Shown here: positions 23,864 to 37,293 of the stretch, piece after piece | Layout of the letters: each line of letters begins with the position of its first letter | Position numbering within the stretch: position 1 is the stretch's first letter | Origin: Platynereis dumerilii | Taxonomy: Eukaryota > Annelida > Polychaeta > Phyllodocida > Nereididae | Direction of reading: 5' to 3' | Assembly (NCBI GenBank): GCA_026936325.1 | Contig: JAPTHN010000001.1 | Coordinates: 75,523,380-75,587,379, forward strand | DNA: 64,000 bases | Position numbers and translations under genes: made by a program | The notes under the pieces: generated by a model | What the model was told of the DNA's origin: nothing | Databases searched by the model: none | The model's input: only the letters and a program-made list of their open reading frames with translations

Positions 23864-25990
23864 TAAGTTAAGAGATCTGAAACCCGATTGCTCAATTCAG
23901 GAGTGCACAAAAAGTGTTGATAATTAATGTAAATATTTATGTTTATGCAAATAGCAATTATTTCCTTCTGCCTGCTATAAAGCATGTTCAACGAGCCAAG
24001 TATAGTGCACCGATCAAATGACAAAAATACAGTGAAACGAAGGCTAAAATCAAGCATTTATCTTGAATCTATTGTTACAATGTGGGTTCATACTTGTTTG
24101 CCATGAAATAACTTAAAGTGGAATGAAGTCTGAAACATGCTCTAACCAGACAATCACAGGAAAGAAGCCAAATTTGTGTCTTAAGTTGGGTACAGGATGA
24201 GATGCGATGTGATGTAGAAGGGTTTTCAAGAGCCTATGTTACCCATGGGGTTTTACTTGTCAGGGCTGAAGCAAAATCCATGGAGGAAAAATTGATTTAT
24301 ATCTTGGTCAACGGAGACGCAGTCAGGTTCAGCTGTGCCTAGAAGTTGAACATCAAAGATGCATTTTTGCCCTAATTGAACTTTGAACACTTATTGAAAT
24401 TTGAACGCAATGTTTTTCTTTCTCTAGGTACGAGGCCTCAAGGAGTTCCAAATACTACAGCTACTGGGAGTCTGACAAGTTATTTAAACCACAAAAAATT
24501 CCACCAAAAGAGGCATCTTGATAGTGTAATGATCTAGTTTGATCTTGTGCAAGAGGCTACCATCGTCATTTGTTTTTTTTTTGTGAAATTAAATAGTATT
24601 AAAACAAAAGAGCACTAAAAAGGAATTTACATTGCACATAAATGCGTAAAAATGTCTTTATACACTCCTGACACAGCAGTCTGTGTCTTTTTTATATCTG
24701 GTAAAAAAAATTGAATAAATCATAATTGAGCTAATTACACTAAAACGATCAGGAATATCTCATTACTGGTGCTTTTAAATTTTTAATCTGATTAAGATGC
24801 AGTCTTACCGATGGTTTCTACAGTTTCTAAAAGATGCTTGTAGTGTCCTTTTTAATTGCATTGCTGTTGTTTGACTAATCTGCTTCATCTGGTTATACTG
24901 CAAGATTCAGTGTTGCTGCAATTGCTGGAAACTTGGGCACTTGCTATTTATCTGTTCTACACATTATACTGCCCTTTGTAAACTAGTACTTTGCTGAAGC
25001 CTCTTCAGCTTTACTCCCACATTTTGTGATACGTAACTTAGCAAATCTATGTATAGACATAAACAAAACAGCCAAATTGAAGTCAATTAAACCCTTGTGT
25101 GAACTTGGACACACATATAAATGTAATGTGTAAAATGGTACCACTATCGCGATATTAAGGCTCACAGCCTGGTCCAGTGCATAGTTCACTTCACAGATCA
25201 ACAAGGTTTTAATCCCTTCACTGAAATAGGAAATCTGATATGGACAATCACATGATTTCAAGCATAGAATTATAATCTGGTAACCCAATTTTCATGACAG
25301 AGCTCAACTTAGTCAATGAGACTAAATGGGGTATAAAGTGTTTATGTTATTACAACAGGGTAATCCATCATGATGGTTACCATGGAATAATGTGACTTTG
25401 GGTATTAGATGGTAATTGTGATGAACTGTGGTGGTGACAGAGGCTGCAGCCATCTTAATACCTATAGAACACTTACTCTAGCAGAGACACAGAGCACGTA
25501 ATCCATTGGCAGTTTGTCATAATCAACATACAAGACATTGTTTCTTGGAGGTTAAAGGAGGACTCGGGTCACTCTCACAGATTAGACAGTTTCTTTCAGG
25601 CAGCTACATTCTTCAGACAGGAACCAGTCACATGGTCAAATTGATTAGGTCATAATGATAAACGATACAATGCAGATAGTTATCTTCATGAAAGGATACA
25701 ATTCAGTTGGAAGAAACACATTGTTGAGAATGTAAATATTACATTTATGTTTATGCAAAATTAATTATATCCTTCTGCTTGCGTTTAAGCATCTTCACCC
25801 ATATGGTTGTATTTGTCAGGGCTGAAGCAAAATCCATGGAGGAAAAATTGATTTATATTTTGGTCAACAGAGATGCAGTCAGGTTCAGCTGTGCATGGAG
25901 GTTGTGCATAAACGCTACATTTTTGCCCTAATTGAACTTTGAACGCAATGTTTGTCTTTCTCTGGGGATGAGAGCTCAAGGAGTTCACAA

Positions 25991-26179
25991 CACTCTAAAA
26001 AATGTCGGGACAAAATTGGTTTTTTAGATTCAAAACGGTTTTTTGAAAAACCAAATTTCAATGCAAAACCAACATGGATTTTAAAAAAAATCCATGTTGT
26101 TTTTTTGCATTGAAATTTGGTTTTTCAAAAAACCATTTTGAATCTAAAAAACCAATTTTGTCTGAAATTTTTTAGAGTG
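25991..26179. mobile_element. Palindromic MITE, copy 2
   Basis: This 189-bp foldback has termini CACTCTAAAAAAT and ATTTTTTAGAGTG and near-perfect arms. Its centre, ATGGATTTT and AAAATCCAT, is absent from the relative at 10542. Comparison with uninterrupted units at 24445 and 31935 gives equal lengths if AA was duplicated on insertion. It sits in block B of the younger duplication and is missing from the partner copy, so it inserted after that duplication or into a distinct ancestor. No coding capacity; class unknown. Confidence 0.85.
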
Positions 26180-28443
26180 AATGCTATAGCTCCTGGAGGC
26201 TGACTAGTTATTTAAGCAAAAATATTCCACCAAAAGAGCCATCTTGATAGCATAATGATCTAACTTGATCGTTTGCGAGAGGCCACCTTTTCCCATGGTG
26301 AATTTCTGATCAATGGAGTGAACAGAGCTTAGATGGGCTTCATGTTCAAATACTACAAAAGGACTACCAAGCAGCAACCTGCAATGCGACTCCAGAATGA
26401 AGAAGTATGTGATGCTAAAAGAAAGAAAAGCATACATTTTTTCAGGGTTTGGCAGTTGTGACATCAGGAATTATTTGATTTGTTGGCAGGCTCTTGTAAT
26501 AAGCATTGAACACTCACACCGCTCACAATTGCAGATGAATGCTCAGGTCAATGTCCCTTTACTCAATCTAATATCTCATCCAATCTTATTTGTACATGCA
26601 TGACAACATTTCCAGAGACATCATGGCAATAAAGATCAATTAGTTGTTGCAAGAAGTTACGACAGTTATGATTCCAGTGAGGCCACTGCTGTCATATTTG
26701 ATAAAACTCGGTGTTTATAAACTTGTCCCAAAAGTGAGACAAAGGATGTTACAAAGAAATTGATGGGCTGCAATTGGGGGAGAAGGAACGTTGGTTTGGT
26801 GAGAGAACAGAAATAAGATATAATGGAACGACCAAGACAGGCAGCGAGTGCCTGAGATTCTGTTTATATTCCATTTGTTGGCTTTTTAATCTCAATGACT
26901 TATATTACCTGAATCCATCAGATAGCTTGGCCATTCGTCATCTGCATAAATCGTGGAATGATGCACCTTTCTATCACATTCGGTTACAATTATAATCTGA
27001 TTCAGATGCCAGTTAAACAGACGAACTGCACAGATTCAGCAAGATGTTTGTTTTGTGTTTTTTAATTGTATTAGTGTGGTTTGACTAATCGTCTTCATCT
27101 GGTTGTTCTGTGCACAAGGAGTGTTGCTCTAATTGCCAGAGACTTAGGCATTTGTCGTGTTTCTGGGCATTTGTTGTTTTACTGCTTTTTGTAAACACGT
27201 ACTATGTACTAGGCTACTATGCCGCAGCATATTCAGCCTTAAACTCACAGTTTGTGATATATAATGCAGATAGTATATGTATATAAACTTAAAACAGCCA
27301 CACTGAAGTCAATTAAATCATTGTGTGAGCTCTTTATTGACGCTTGACCAAAACACTACCACTCTCATGATATTACAATGCTGGAGCATGACTCACCTGA
27401 TAATTTAAACACTGTGTCAATGGAAACATTACGAACAATGATTTGTTTTCATCAAACAATTTGTATTGTTTGATGTCTCTGATGATAGTCAACAAGTGTC
27501 ATTACCCTACTTTAAAGTGAATGGTCTCTCCCGAATCATCATATATAATGTATTGGCACAGGACCTCCTTGTGTAATTTGCAACATGCCATGGAAATTGA
27601 GGAAAAGCTGCTTCCCTGAAACAATAGTGGTATTCGTGTGGGCATTGCTTATAAGAAAAAAGTCTTACTAAGATGACACTAGAGTCAACAGCATTTTATC
27701 TCAGTACATGGCAGTCCCGGGCCATGATATAAGGCTGTCGACTATGTGAGCATTTTGACATGTGAAAACAATTTCAGGTTGGCCACAATAACCGAAGTAA
27801 TGAAAAGATAATGCCAAAGATGCAACACTAGTCATGAATTTTCTCTATTAAGATAAGTTATGTTTCATAGAGCCAATTGTTATGATTCTTAGAATTTTTA
27901 TAGCAACATATTCTTGGTAAACAAAGCTCAATGAGACTAAACAAAAAAGGCTTGGCAAGACTTTTGCAAATTTTCACTGAATAGAGACTGCTTCATAACC
28001 TGTCCCTTGAGGACACCATAAGATGCTACACACATTTTCCTACAATATATCTGAGAAATTGCTTGGAGCAACTGTACTTTACGGCTGGCCTTTGTCACAG
28101 TTATGTATGTTGCAAGTTCAAGGTTGCTCTGAATGGATGTGTAGCCACTCAGCTTCTGTATGCCATATTTTTGTATTTCTCCTTCATAGGATCATGTGGA
28201 CATCTAAAAAGAAGTGACTCCTCTGAGTCGTCTCCACATGTTTCCTGTGCAGCATTTTGTTTCCTCTGATGCAGACAATGCCAAAGACCTTGGACCACTC
28301 ATTAAGAAATTGCATCTTGATGGAAAAGACAGCTGATTGTTTGCAAGCCTTATTTGAAACTTTCTGACTTGATGATCTAAATGCTTTCGAAATACCATAA
28401 CTTCCTGATCAGGATTGTCTATGCCAATTAAAATGGAATAAAT

Positions 28444-29326
28444 GGATCCCCGGGAGGCAAAGTGAACCAACCCTGAAATTCAAAATTTCGGGAAATGGCA
28501 AAAACAGTTTTGACCATATTTGTAATGCTCATGACTTTGAAGCTTTTTCAGTTACATTTTTTACAATGATAACAACCTGGTTGTTGCTGTTGAAACTAAC
28601 TATTTTTTAAAACAGGTTGATGATTAACATTTTTTCCACGAGGTAAATGGCGATTTTAATGAAAAACATCCATCAACCCATATTTTGAACCAACCCATAT
28701 TTTGCTTGAAACTGTTGATGATTTAAGGTCAAATTGGCCCAATAAATATATAATTGCACTTAGTTCAAGATCTTACATGAACATAACAACTTCAGGGTGG
28801 CAAATGAATTAATTAGCCTCACTTTGGAGAGCGTTTTCTTCAGAGAAAGTTCAAAATATGGGTTGGTTCATTTTGTCACAAAATGATGGTCGCTTGGGTT
28901 GGTTCACTTTACCTAAATACTGAATCTTCACCCCAATTAATTGCAATGCTGGTCAGCTGCATGGTTGAAAATGACCTAATACCAACCAGGGAGGGTACTG
29001 GAAGTCTTTGGTTGAAAATTAATTAATGAGCCTCATTCTGAGGAGTGTAATTGCAGCAATAATGATAAAAACTGGGGTTGGTTCACTTTGCCTTGAAATG
29101 TATGGGTTGGTTCACTTTGCCTTGAGATGTGTGGGTTGGTTCACTATTCCTTGCAACTAAACTGAGTTTTGGCCGCACTGGGTTGGTTCACCCCCCTATA
29201 AAAATAGCCTTGCTATTGGAAATTAAGGTGGGTCACCTAACCATCAGATAGAGGACACAAGTTTATGCCTTTGAAATATAGAAATACCAAAATTCAGGGT
29301 TGATTCACTTTGCCTCCCGGGGATCC
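28444..29326. mobile_element. 883-bp TIR element with 4-bp duplication and repeated terminal motif
   Basis: Both ends read GGATCCCCGGGAGGCAAAGT inward, and the match runs 34 bp with one mismatch. It is flanked by AAAT on both sides (28440-28443 and 29327-29330). The partner duplication at 34192-34209 has the same flanks with one AAAT, so the insertion is exact. The motif GGGTTGGTTCACTTTGCC or its complement recurs about nine times: both TIRs, 28687, 28859, 28895, 29074, 29103, 29132 and 29179. Three of these form a 30-bp tandem repeat near the right end. There is no transposase frame. A 4-bp duplication rules out hAT and mariner and leaves families such as Academ, Chapaev, Sola or Ginger. Confidence 0.9.
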
Positions 29327-31392
29327 AAATAAAAGTTGCTAAATTAAAGGAATAATTTTTCAAAGCGCTGAGCCCCATTAGTGACTAATGTGATGCCCTT
29401 GTGATTTTATCAATGCATCCATGTTTTACCAAATTTAGATTGTCAGTGAGAATCTGTGTAAATCATTGTGAATCTCATAGCCATTTCATGTGGATCTGAA
29501 CTCAGAACTTGCTTATTTACGCATCTCTATGTGGACAAGTTTAAATGGCCATTAGATACAGACTTCAGAGATATTACTGGCCTGCTATCAATATTGTTTA
29601 GGCCAATCCTTCCCCCGCAAATTCAATGAAATAGGAAACCTAATATTGAAAAATTGCATAAATAACTTCCAGACTAGCGTTATAAGCTGAAAACTCGATT
29701 TGGACTCCAGAGCTGAACACAGACAATAAGGTTAAATGGGAGATAAAGAGTTTATGAGAACAGGGTCATGCAAGGTGAAATATGTGACTATTCATATAAG
29801 AATGTAATTGTGATTAACTGAGGTGGTGACAGAGGCTGTGGCCATCCTAAGCACCCAGAACACTGCAACACTCTGGGTCTATAGCACAGACTCTGAACAC
29901 GTAATCAATTGGAAATTTGTCATAATCTACCTACAAGACTTTGGATGTCTATGGCCTGAGTCTGGCAAATGGCTACATTCTTCAGACAACTAGCCACATG
30001 GTTACTTAGCATGCTGGTCAGTGCTGCTCATTGTTGGGCAGCTTGGTCATTTTACAAACTACCTGACATAAAACTGTGTGAGCAATCATCAACTTTAGTG
30101 CAGGGTTAGGTTACCCTAAACTATTTTGATCTAATACCAATAGACACAATGTGAATCAACTGAGTGTTTATGTTTGACAAGAATAAGTTCCAAAATTTCT
30201 TTCATCTGATTTCATCCGATATTGTGTATCCGTGTTGTCAACCTTTTTAATTGTAGGACAGACTATATAATAGGGTGGCCCTTAAAATATTTTAAATTTA
30301 TATGGACCACCCCCTGAAAGGTGCCTATTATGGAGAAAACAGGCGGTGCAAGTCTCATTCAAATCGGTTAACATTTAGAGGTGGCCCATGAGCCTTGAAA
30401 TTCTGTAGTTAAATTAATTCTGTATGGTAGTGGCTTGCATATCTCAAAGTAAATATAGCCAAGTAAGCTCAAGGTAAAGCACTTCATTGATCCGGAGTTC
30501 ACCATGGGAAAAGGTGGCTTGTAGCAACAAGATCAAGTCAGATTAATACACTACCAAGGTGCCTTTTTGAAGCAATTCTTGTTGGTAAAGATATTTCTCA
30601 GCCTTCTGGTTGCAGCAAGAAATTTTTGACGCCCATTGAAAATACAAACATTTTGAAAAGTTCGATAAGGGCAAAAAGTAGTTTTTATGCACAGCTGATC
30701 CCTACTGCGTCCCTGTTGACCAAGATACAAATCTATTTCTCTTCTATGGATTTTATATCAGCCTCGACAAATATAACCCCAGGGCTACGGAGGCTGTTAA
30801 AAGCCCTTCTAAATCACATCGCTTGTCATCCTGTCGTAAACTTTTAAGAAACAAGTTCTGCATTGATCAAAAGCCAAGAAGCTATTTCGCTATTGAATGC
30901 AAGTATTTTGCAACAAAGAAACTTATGGAGACAAACTAGGAACTGCTTCTTACATCAATAAAGACAGAGAAAGCTAAATTGTAGCATTTTTAGTGTTTGT
31001 ATTTCATGCATAGAAAATAACTTGAGATTCCACATAAATATGATGAGGACTCTAATATTGATGTTTCATTTTATTTGTGCATTTGGCCAGCCTATCATGA
31101 AGTACGCAAGTGCTCCTGGTGCCATAATGGACCCATAAGATGACCAAAGGGATAATTTCATTATGCATAGTTGAAGATTGACAGGCCAATTATTGCCTGG
31201 TCCTATTTTCTATTGATCCTGGGAGCTCTAAACGTTATTGAGAATCGTAATCAGGGTTTGAATAAGCAATCATTAGGAATCATTATATTTGCTGGCATGA
31301 TTTTGAATTGAATATTTTACATAAAAAGATCCAATTTCTTACAGGTGGACAATGCAGATGAATGCTGTGGTCAATACCTATTCCTATATTTC

Positions 31393-34300
31393 ATAATGAT
31401 AAATGATAAAATGCAGATAGTTATCTTCATGAAAGGATACAATTCAGTTGGAAGAAACACATTGTTGAGAATGAAACTATTTATGTCAATGCAAAATTAA
31501 TTATATCCTTCCGCATGATATCTAGCATCTTCACCGAGCCAAGTATGGAGCACTGATCAAATGAAAAAAATTAAATTAAATTAAGGCTAAAATCAAGCAT
31601 TTATCCTGAATCAGTAATAATTACACTGTGGGTTCATACCTGTTTGCCACGAAATAACTTGTAGTCTGAAAAACATGCACTAATCAAACAATTTCAGGAA
31701 AGAAGAAGGGTGATGTGATGTAGAAGGAAGGGTTTTCAAGAGACTCTGTTACCCATGCGGTTGTATCTGTCAGGGCTGAAGCAAAATCCATGGAGGAAGA
31801 ATTGATTTATATCTTGGTCAACAGAGATGCAGTCAGGTTCAGCTGTGCACAGAAGTTACGCATAAAAGCTACATTTTTGCCCTAATTGAACTTTGAACAA
31901 AATGTTTGTCTTTCTCTAGGGATGAGGCCTCAAAGAGTTAAAAATGCTGCAGCTACTGGGAGGCTGACAAGTTATTTAAGCAAAAGTATTCCACCAAAAG
32001 AAGCATCTTGATAGTGTAATGATCTAGCTTGATCTTATGCAGACTGCAGAGGCTACCTTTTCACATGGTAAATTTTTGGTCAACAGAGTGAAAAGAGCTC
32101 AGATGGGCCTTATTTTCAAATACTAACAATGACTACCCAGCAGCAACTAAAAAATAGTGACTCAAGGAAAAAGAACTAATCAATTTAAGTAAGGAAATCA
32201 AGGTTCTTTCAGGTTCATGAGTGTAATGCTATTAAAATAGAGAAAAGCATACATTTTTATCAGGGTTTGGCAGGTGTGACATCAGGAGTCATTTCATTTG
32301 TTGGCAGGCTCTGGTACTGAGCATTGAAAACTAACATGGCTCACAATCGTAGCTGAATGCTCAGGTCAATGTCCCTTTACTCAATCTAATATCTCATCCA
32401 ATCTTATTTGTACATGCATGACAACATTTCCAGCTCCTTGCTGAGACATCACGACAATATAGATCAATCAATTGTTGTTCATAGCCAAAAGTTAAGACAC
32501 TTATATTTCCAGTGGGGCCACTGCTGTCATATTTGATAGAACTGGGTGTTTATAAACTTGTCCCTAAAGTGATGCAAAGGATGTTACAAAGAAATTGATA
32601 GGCTGCAATGGGGGAGAAGGAACGTGGGTTTGGTGAGAGAACAGAAATAAGATAATGGAACAACCGATGAGACAAGGAGCGAGTGCCTGAGATTCTGTTT
32701 ATATTCCATCTGTTTGCTTTTTAATCTCAATGCCTTATATTACCTGAGTCCAACAGATAGCTTGGCCATTCATCATCTGCATAAATGTTGGAATGATGCG
32801 CCTTCTATCACATTCGGTTACAATTATAACCTGATTCAGATGCCAGTTAAACAGACGAACTGCACAGATTCAGCAAGATGTTTGTTTTGTGTTTTTTAAT
32901 TGTATTAGTGTGGTTTGACTAATCGTCTTCATCTGGTTGTTCTGTGCACAAGGAGTGTTGCTCTAATTGCCAGAGACTTAGCCATTTGTCGTGTTTCTGG
33001 GCATTTTTTGTTTTACTGCTCTTTGCGTACACGTACTACTATGCTGCAGCATCTTCAGCCTTAATCCCACAGTTTGTGATATATAATGTAGAATGTACCA
33101 TTGTGCGAGCTCTTCATGAATGCATGGCCAAAACAGTACGACTTTCATGATATGATATTGCACTGTGTCAATGGAAACATTACGAACAATGATTTGTTTT
33201 CATCAAACAATTTGTATTGTTTGATATCTCTGCTGATAGTCAACAAGTGTCATTACCCTACTTTAAAGTGAATGGTCTCTCCCCGAATCATCATATAGAA
33301 TGTATTGGCACAGGACCTCCTTGTGTAATTTGCAACATGCCATGGAAATTGAGGAAAAGCTGCTTCCCTGAAACAATAGTGGTATTCGTGTGGGCATTGC
33401 TTATAAGAAAAAAGTCTTACTAAGATGACACTAGAGTCAACAGCATTTTATCTCAGTACATGGCAGTCCCGGGCCATGAAATAAGGCTGTCAACTATGAA
33501 CTATGTGAGCATTTTGGCATGTGAAAACAATTTCAGGTTGGCCACAATGACCGAAGTAATGAAAAGATAATGCCAAAGATGCAACACTAGTCATGAATTT
33601 TCTCTATTAAGATAAGTTATGTTTCATAGAGCCAATTGTTATGATTCTTAGAATTTTTATAGCAACATATTCAAGGGAAACAAAGCTCAATGAGACTAAA
33701 CAAAAAAGGCTTGGCAAGACTTTGCACATTTTCATTGAATAGAGACTGCTTCATAACCTGTCCCTTGAGGACACCAGAAGATGCTACACACATTTTCCTA
33801 CAATATATCTGAGAAATTGCTAGGAGCAACTGTACTTTACGGCTGGCCTTTGTCACAGTTATGTATGTTGCAAGTTCAAGGTTGCTCTGAATGGATGTGT
33901 AGCCACTCAGCTGCTGTATGCCATATTTTTGTATTTCTCCTCCAGAGGATCATGTGGACATCTAAAAAGAAGTGACTCCTCCGAGTCGTCTCCACATGTT
34001 TCCTGTGCAGCATTTTGTTTCCTCTGATGTAGACAATGCCAAAGACCTTGGACCACTCATTAAGAAATTGCATACTGATGGAAAAGACAGCTGATTGTTT
34101 GCAAGCCTTATTTGAAACTTTCTGACTTGATGATCTAAATGCTTTCGAAATACCATAACTTCCTGATCAGGATTGTCTATGCCAATTAAAATGGAATAAA
34201 TAAATGTTGCTAAATTAAAGGAATGTTCTGAACAAGAATTAAACTTTTTGCATATATACAGTATCTATACACACATTCCGGCTGTATTTAGAAGTAATTA

Positions 34301-35970
34301 GACAACCTGAATTTTTCAGATGGCGTTAGTCTACAACTGAGAAACACAATTTAGGTCCATGTTCGGGAACAGGTTTAAGAATAAAAAATCGAAGTGATCA
34401 ACACTGCAAGACTTTTTTGAATTTGGATTGAGTTTACAAAAGGTCAGTTTCCACATTAACCAGAGAGGCAAATCAGAAGTCTCTTTCTTCTTTCATCCAT
34501 GTTTTATGTTATTTGTCCTTCAGAAAAGCACTCTATAGAACCTAGGTTAAAATGCTGTTCAGCTGCAGAAGGACATAATTTAGGAGAAAGTCTGGTTGTC
34601 TTTTCAACCACAAAACCACATTTTCAAAACACTGAGCCCCATTAGTAACTAATGTGATGCCTTTGTGATTTTATCAATGCATCCATGTTTTACCAAATTT
34701 AGATTGTTAGTGAGAATCATTGTGAACCATTTTGAATCTCATAGCCATTTCATGTCGCTCTGAACTCAGTACAAGTTTGTTTATTTACGCATCTCTGTGT
34801 GGACTTAAATGGCCATTAGATACAGACTTCAGAGATATTACTGGCCTGCTATCAATATTGTTTAGGCCAATCCTTCCCCCGCAAATTCAATGAAATAGGA
34901 AACCTAATATTGAAAATTGCATAAATAACTTCCAGACTAGCGTTATAAGCTGAAAACTCAATATGGACTCCAGAGCTGAGCAGAGACAATAAGGTTAAAT
35001 GGGAGATAAAGAGTTTATGAGAACAGGGTCATGCAAGGTGAAATATGTGACTATTTATATAAGAATGTAATTGTGATTAACTGAGGTGGTGACAGAGGCT
35101 GTGGCCATCTTCAGCACCAAGGACACTGCAATACTCTAGGTCTATAACACAGACTCTGAGCACGTAATCCATTGGCAATTTGTCATAATCGACCTACAAG
35201 ACATTGGATGTCTATGGCCTGAGTCTGGCAATTGGCTTCAATCTTCGACAACTAGCCACATGGTTACTTAGCATGCTGGTCAGTGCTGCTCATTGTTGGG
35301 CAGCTTGGTCATTTTACAAAATACCTGATGTGAAACTGTGTGAGCGATCATCAACTTTAGTGCAGTGTTACCCTAAACAATTTTGATCTAATACCAATGG
35401 ACACAATGTGAATCAACTGAGGGTTTACATTTGACAAGAACAAGTTCCACAATTTCTTTCGTCTGATTTCATCAGATATTGTGGATCCGTGTTGTCTATC
35501 TTTTTAATTGGAGGACAGACTATATTATAGGATGGCCCTTTAGATATTTTTAATTTATATGGGCCACCCCCTGAAATGGTGCCTATTATGGAGGAAACAG
35601 ACTGAGAAACTACAAACATTTTGAAAAGTTTGAAAAGGGCAAAAAGAAGTTTTTATGCACAGCTGATCCCAACTGCATCCCTATTGACCAAGATACAAAT
35701 CTATTTGTCTTAGATGGATTTTATATCATCCTTGACAAATATAACCCCATGGGCAACAGAGGCTGTTAAAAGCCCTTCTAAATCACATTGCTTGTCATCC
35801 TGTCCTAAACTTTTAAGAAACAAGTTCTGCATTGACCAAAAAAACCAAGAAGCTGTTTTGCTGTTGAATGCAAATATTTCGCAACAAAAACACTTATGGA
35901 TGCAAACTAGGAACTGCTTGTTACATTAATATAGACAGAGAAAGCTAAATTGTAGCATGCTTAGTTTTTA
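31393..35970 (+). repeat. Recent tandem duplication, copy B (4.6 kb)
   Basis: This is the downstream partner of 25655-31390, with blocks B (31769), H (32400-32840), E (32915-33010), C (33240-33420), A (33690-34080), D (34680-34870) and the block at 35600-35940. It supplies the empty sites for the MITE and the 883-bp element of copy A. After 35970 it departs from copy A because a large inverted repeat is present only here. No gene is seen. Confidence 0.9.
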
Positions 35971-36008
35971 TATTACAACATGTACAGAAACATTCATGAA
36001 TGCTTACA

Positions 36009-36770
36009 GTCCTCGTCATATTTATGTGGAATCTCAATTTCTTTCTATCCTGTTGAAGTGTGAAGTCAGAGACGACTCAATTCTCTAGCATTGCAGTATG
36101 ATATATGTAAAATAACTTCAAGCTCTGATGAAATTTTAAAGTGGGTTGGATTCCCTGGCTTCTAGCCAATGTGAATCCACCTAAACTAAGCATCACAGAA
36201 AAACCCATGGAAGTTCCACATCACATATTGTGAGCCAATGGGCTGCCAGAACAACTATACATTACATAATCCATGTGTCTGCAAAATTGTCAAAGTCTTT
36301 TGTTTGTAGCAAGGTAAATTGAAGGTGAGAGTTGTAAATCGCAAGTTTGCAGAATAATCAAACAATTCTGTGGGGATTATAACAGTTGTCTACTGTGAAT
36401 GCTGATGAAAGCTCAACAGTTATGTTATCATCATAGAATAAATTGTAATTCCTCCTTCAATATCTCAATGTTTAAACTGTGATGCATAGATTACAACCCA
36501 TTGGCTATGAGGCTGTGATGATGTGGTTGCAGGGGCTATCCCTGATAAAATGCTTACACTGACATTGTGTTGAAACTGTGATGCTCATTGCTCAGTTTTG
36601 GTGGATTCACATTGGCTAGAAGCCTGGGAATCTGAACCATTTTAAAATGACATCACAGCTTGTAGTTATTCTATATATATACTGCAAAGCTAGAGAATAG
36701 AGTGATCTCTAATACCACACTTCAATAGCATAGAAAAGAACTTGAGATCCCAAATAAATATGATGAGGAC
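36009..36770. repeat. 760-bp inverted repeat with ~240-bp arms
   Basis: The left arm (36009-36245) and right arm (about 36495-36770) are diverged reverse complements, sharing CTTCTAGCCAATGTGAATCC, ATCACAG, TTCTCTAGC and TTGAAGTG. The outermost 40 bp of the left arm is an inverted copy of unit sequence that stands in forward orientation at 36728-36770 and at 31013-31056 of copy A. Host-unit DNA is therefore part of the palindrome, which points to an inverted duplication rather than a simple TIR transposon. CCAAT-containing stretches face each other in both arms. No coding frame. Confidence 0.8.
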
Positions 36771-37144
36771 CACAATTTTGATGGTTCATTTGTGCATTTG
36801 GCATTCTGCTTGTTAAGACCAGCCATATCATGAAATACGAATAATATTGAAAATATGAAATTGATTAAAATTGTTAAATCAATTCTTCACTGATCCATGA
36901 TGGATATGCAAAGATTGAAAACCGGAGCTCTTTGATAAATCTTTCATCAGTTGCCTTACTCAAAATTCTGTAAACGTTCTAGCGTAATACTTTGGGATAA
37001 TGAGTGTCTGGAAATTGTGATTCTTGTTTGGCTAATGAGCCTCGGCATTGCTTCAATGTCAAGATAAAATGTAAACATGATAAATAATCATTCAGTGTGT
37101 ATTTGACAACCCTGTAATACAGTGCCTCCAAACACAGCAGTTTC

Positions 37145-37173
37145 ATAAAGATAAGATAAGATAAGATAAGATA
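37145..37173 (+). repeat. (GATAA)n tail
   Basis: About five GATAA pentamers; this is the 3' tail of the minus-strand LINE fragment. Confidence 0.9.
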
Positions 37174-37293
37174 TATTTTATTTAACGTCGTATACAAAAA
37201 AACAGCAACACAAGCAGAAGCTTTTCGTCGACCAAAATGAGTATGGAAGATGAGGCTATGTACAGATGAATGGATGACATAGAGTCATAGACA

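Larger units (their letters stand above)
22320..25180 (+). repeat. Tandem-array unit, D-B-E portion
   Basis: This is the continuation of the unit split by the mariner-like element and the LINE. Block D is at 22430-22600, a GACAGAGGCTGCGGCCATCC stretch at 23076, block B at 24261-24480 and block E at 24870-24970. It compares directly with 8.5-11.8 and 29.4-33.0 kb. Two insertions are recognised inside it (22820-23052 and 23341-23863). No gene is seen. Confidence 0.8.
25655..31390 (+). repeat. Recent tandem duplication, copy A (5.7 kb)
   Basis: This is the upstream partner of 31393-35970. Both copies begin around GATAGTTATCTTCATGAAAG and run B, H, E, C, A, D and then a block at 30626-30960. Long stretches, such as 27561-27700 against 33311-33450, look almost identical, so this is the youngest duplication in the array. 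Copy A alone carries the palindromic MITE at 25991 and the 883-bp element at 28444. It also lacks about 420 bp that copy B has at 34220-34620. No host gene is seen; short frames shared by the copies differ in length and are not conserved in older units. Confidence 0.9.
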
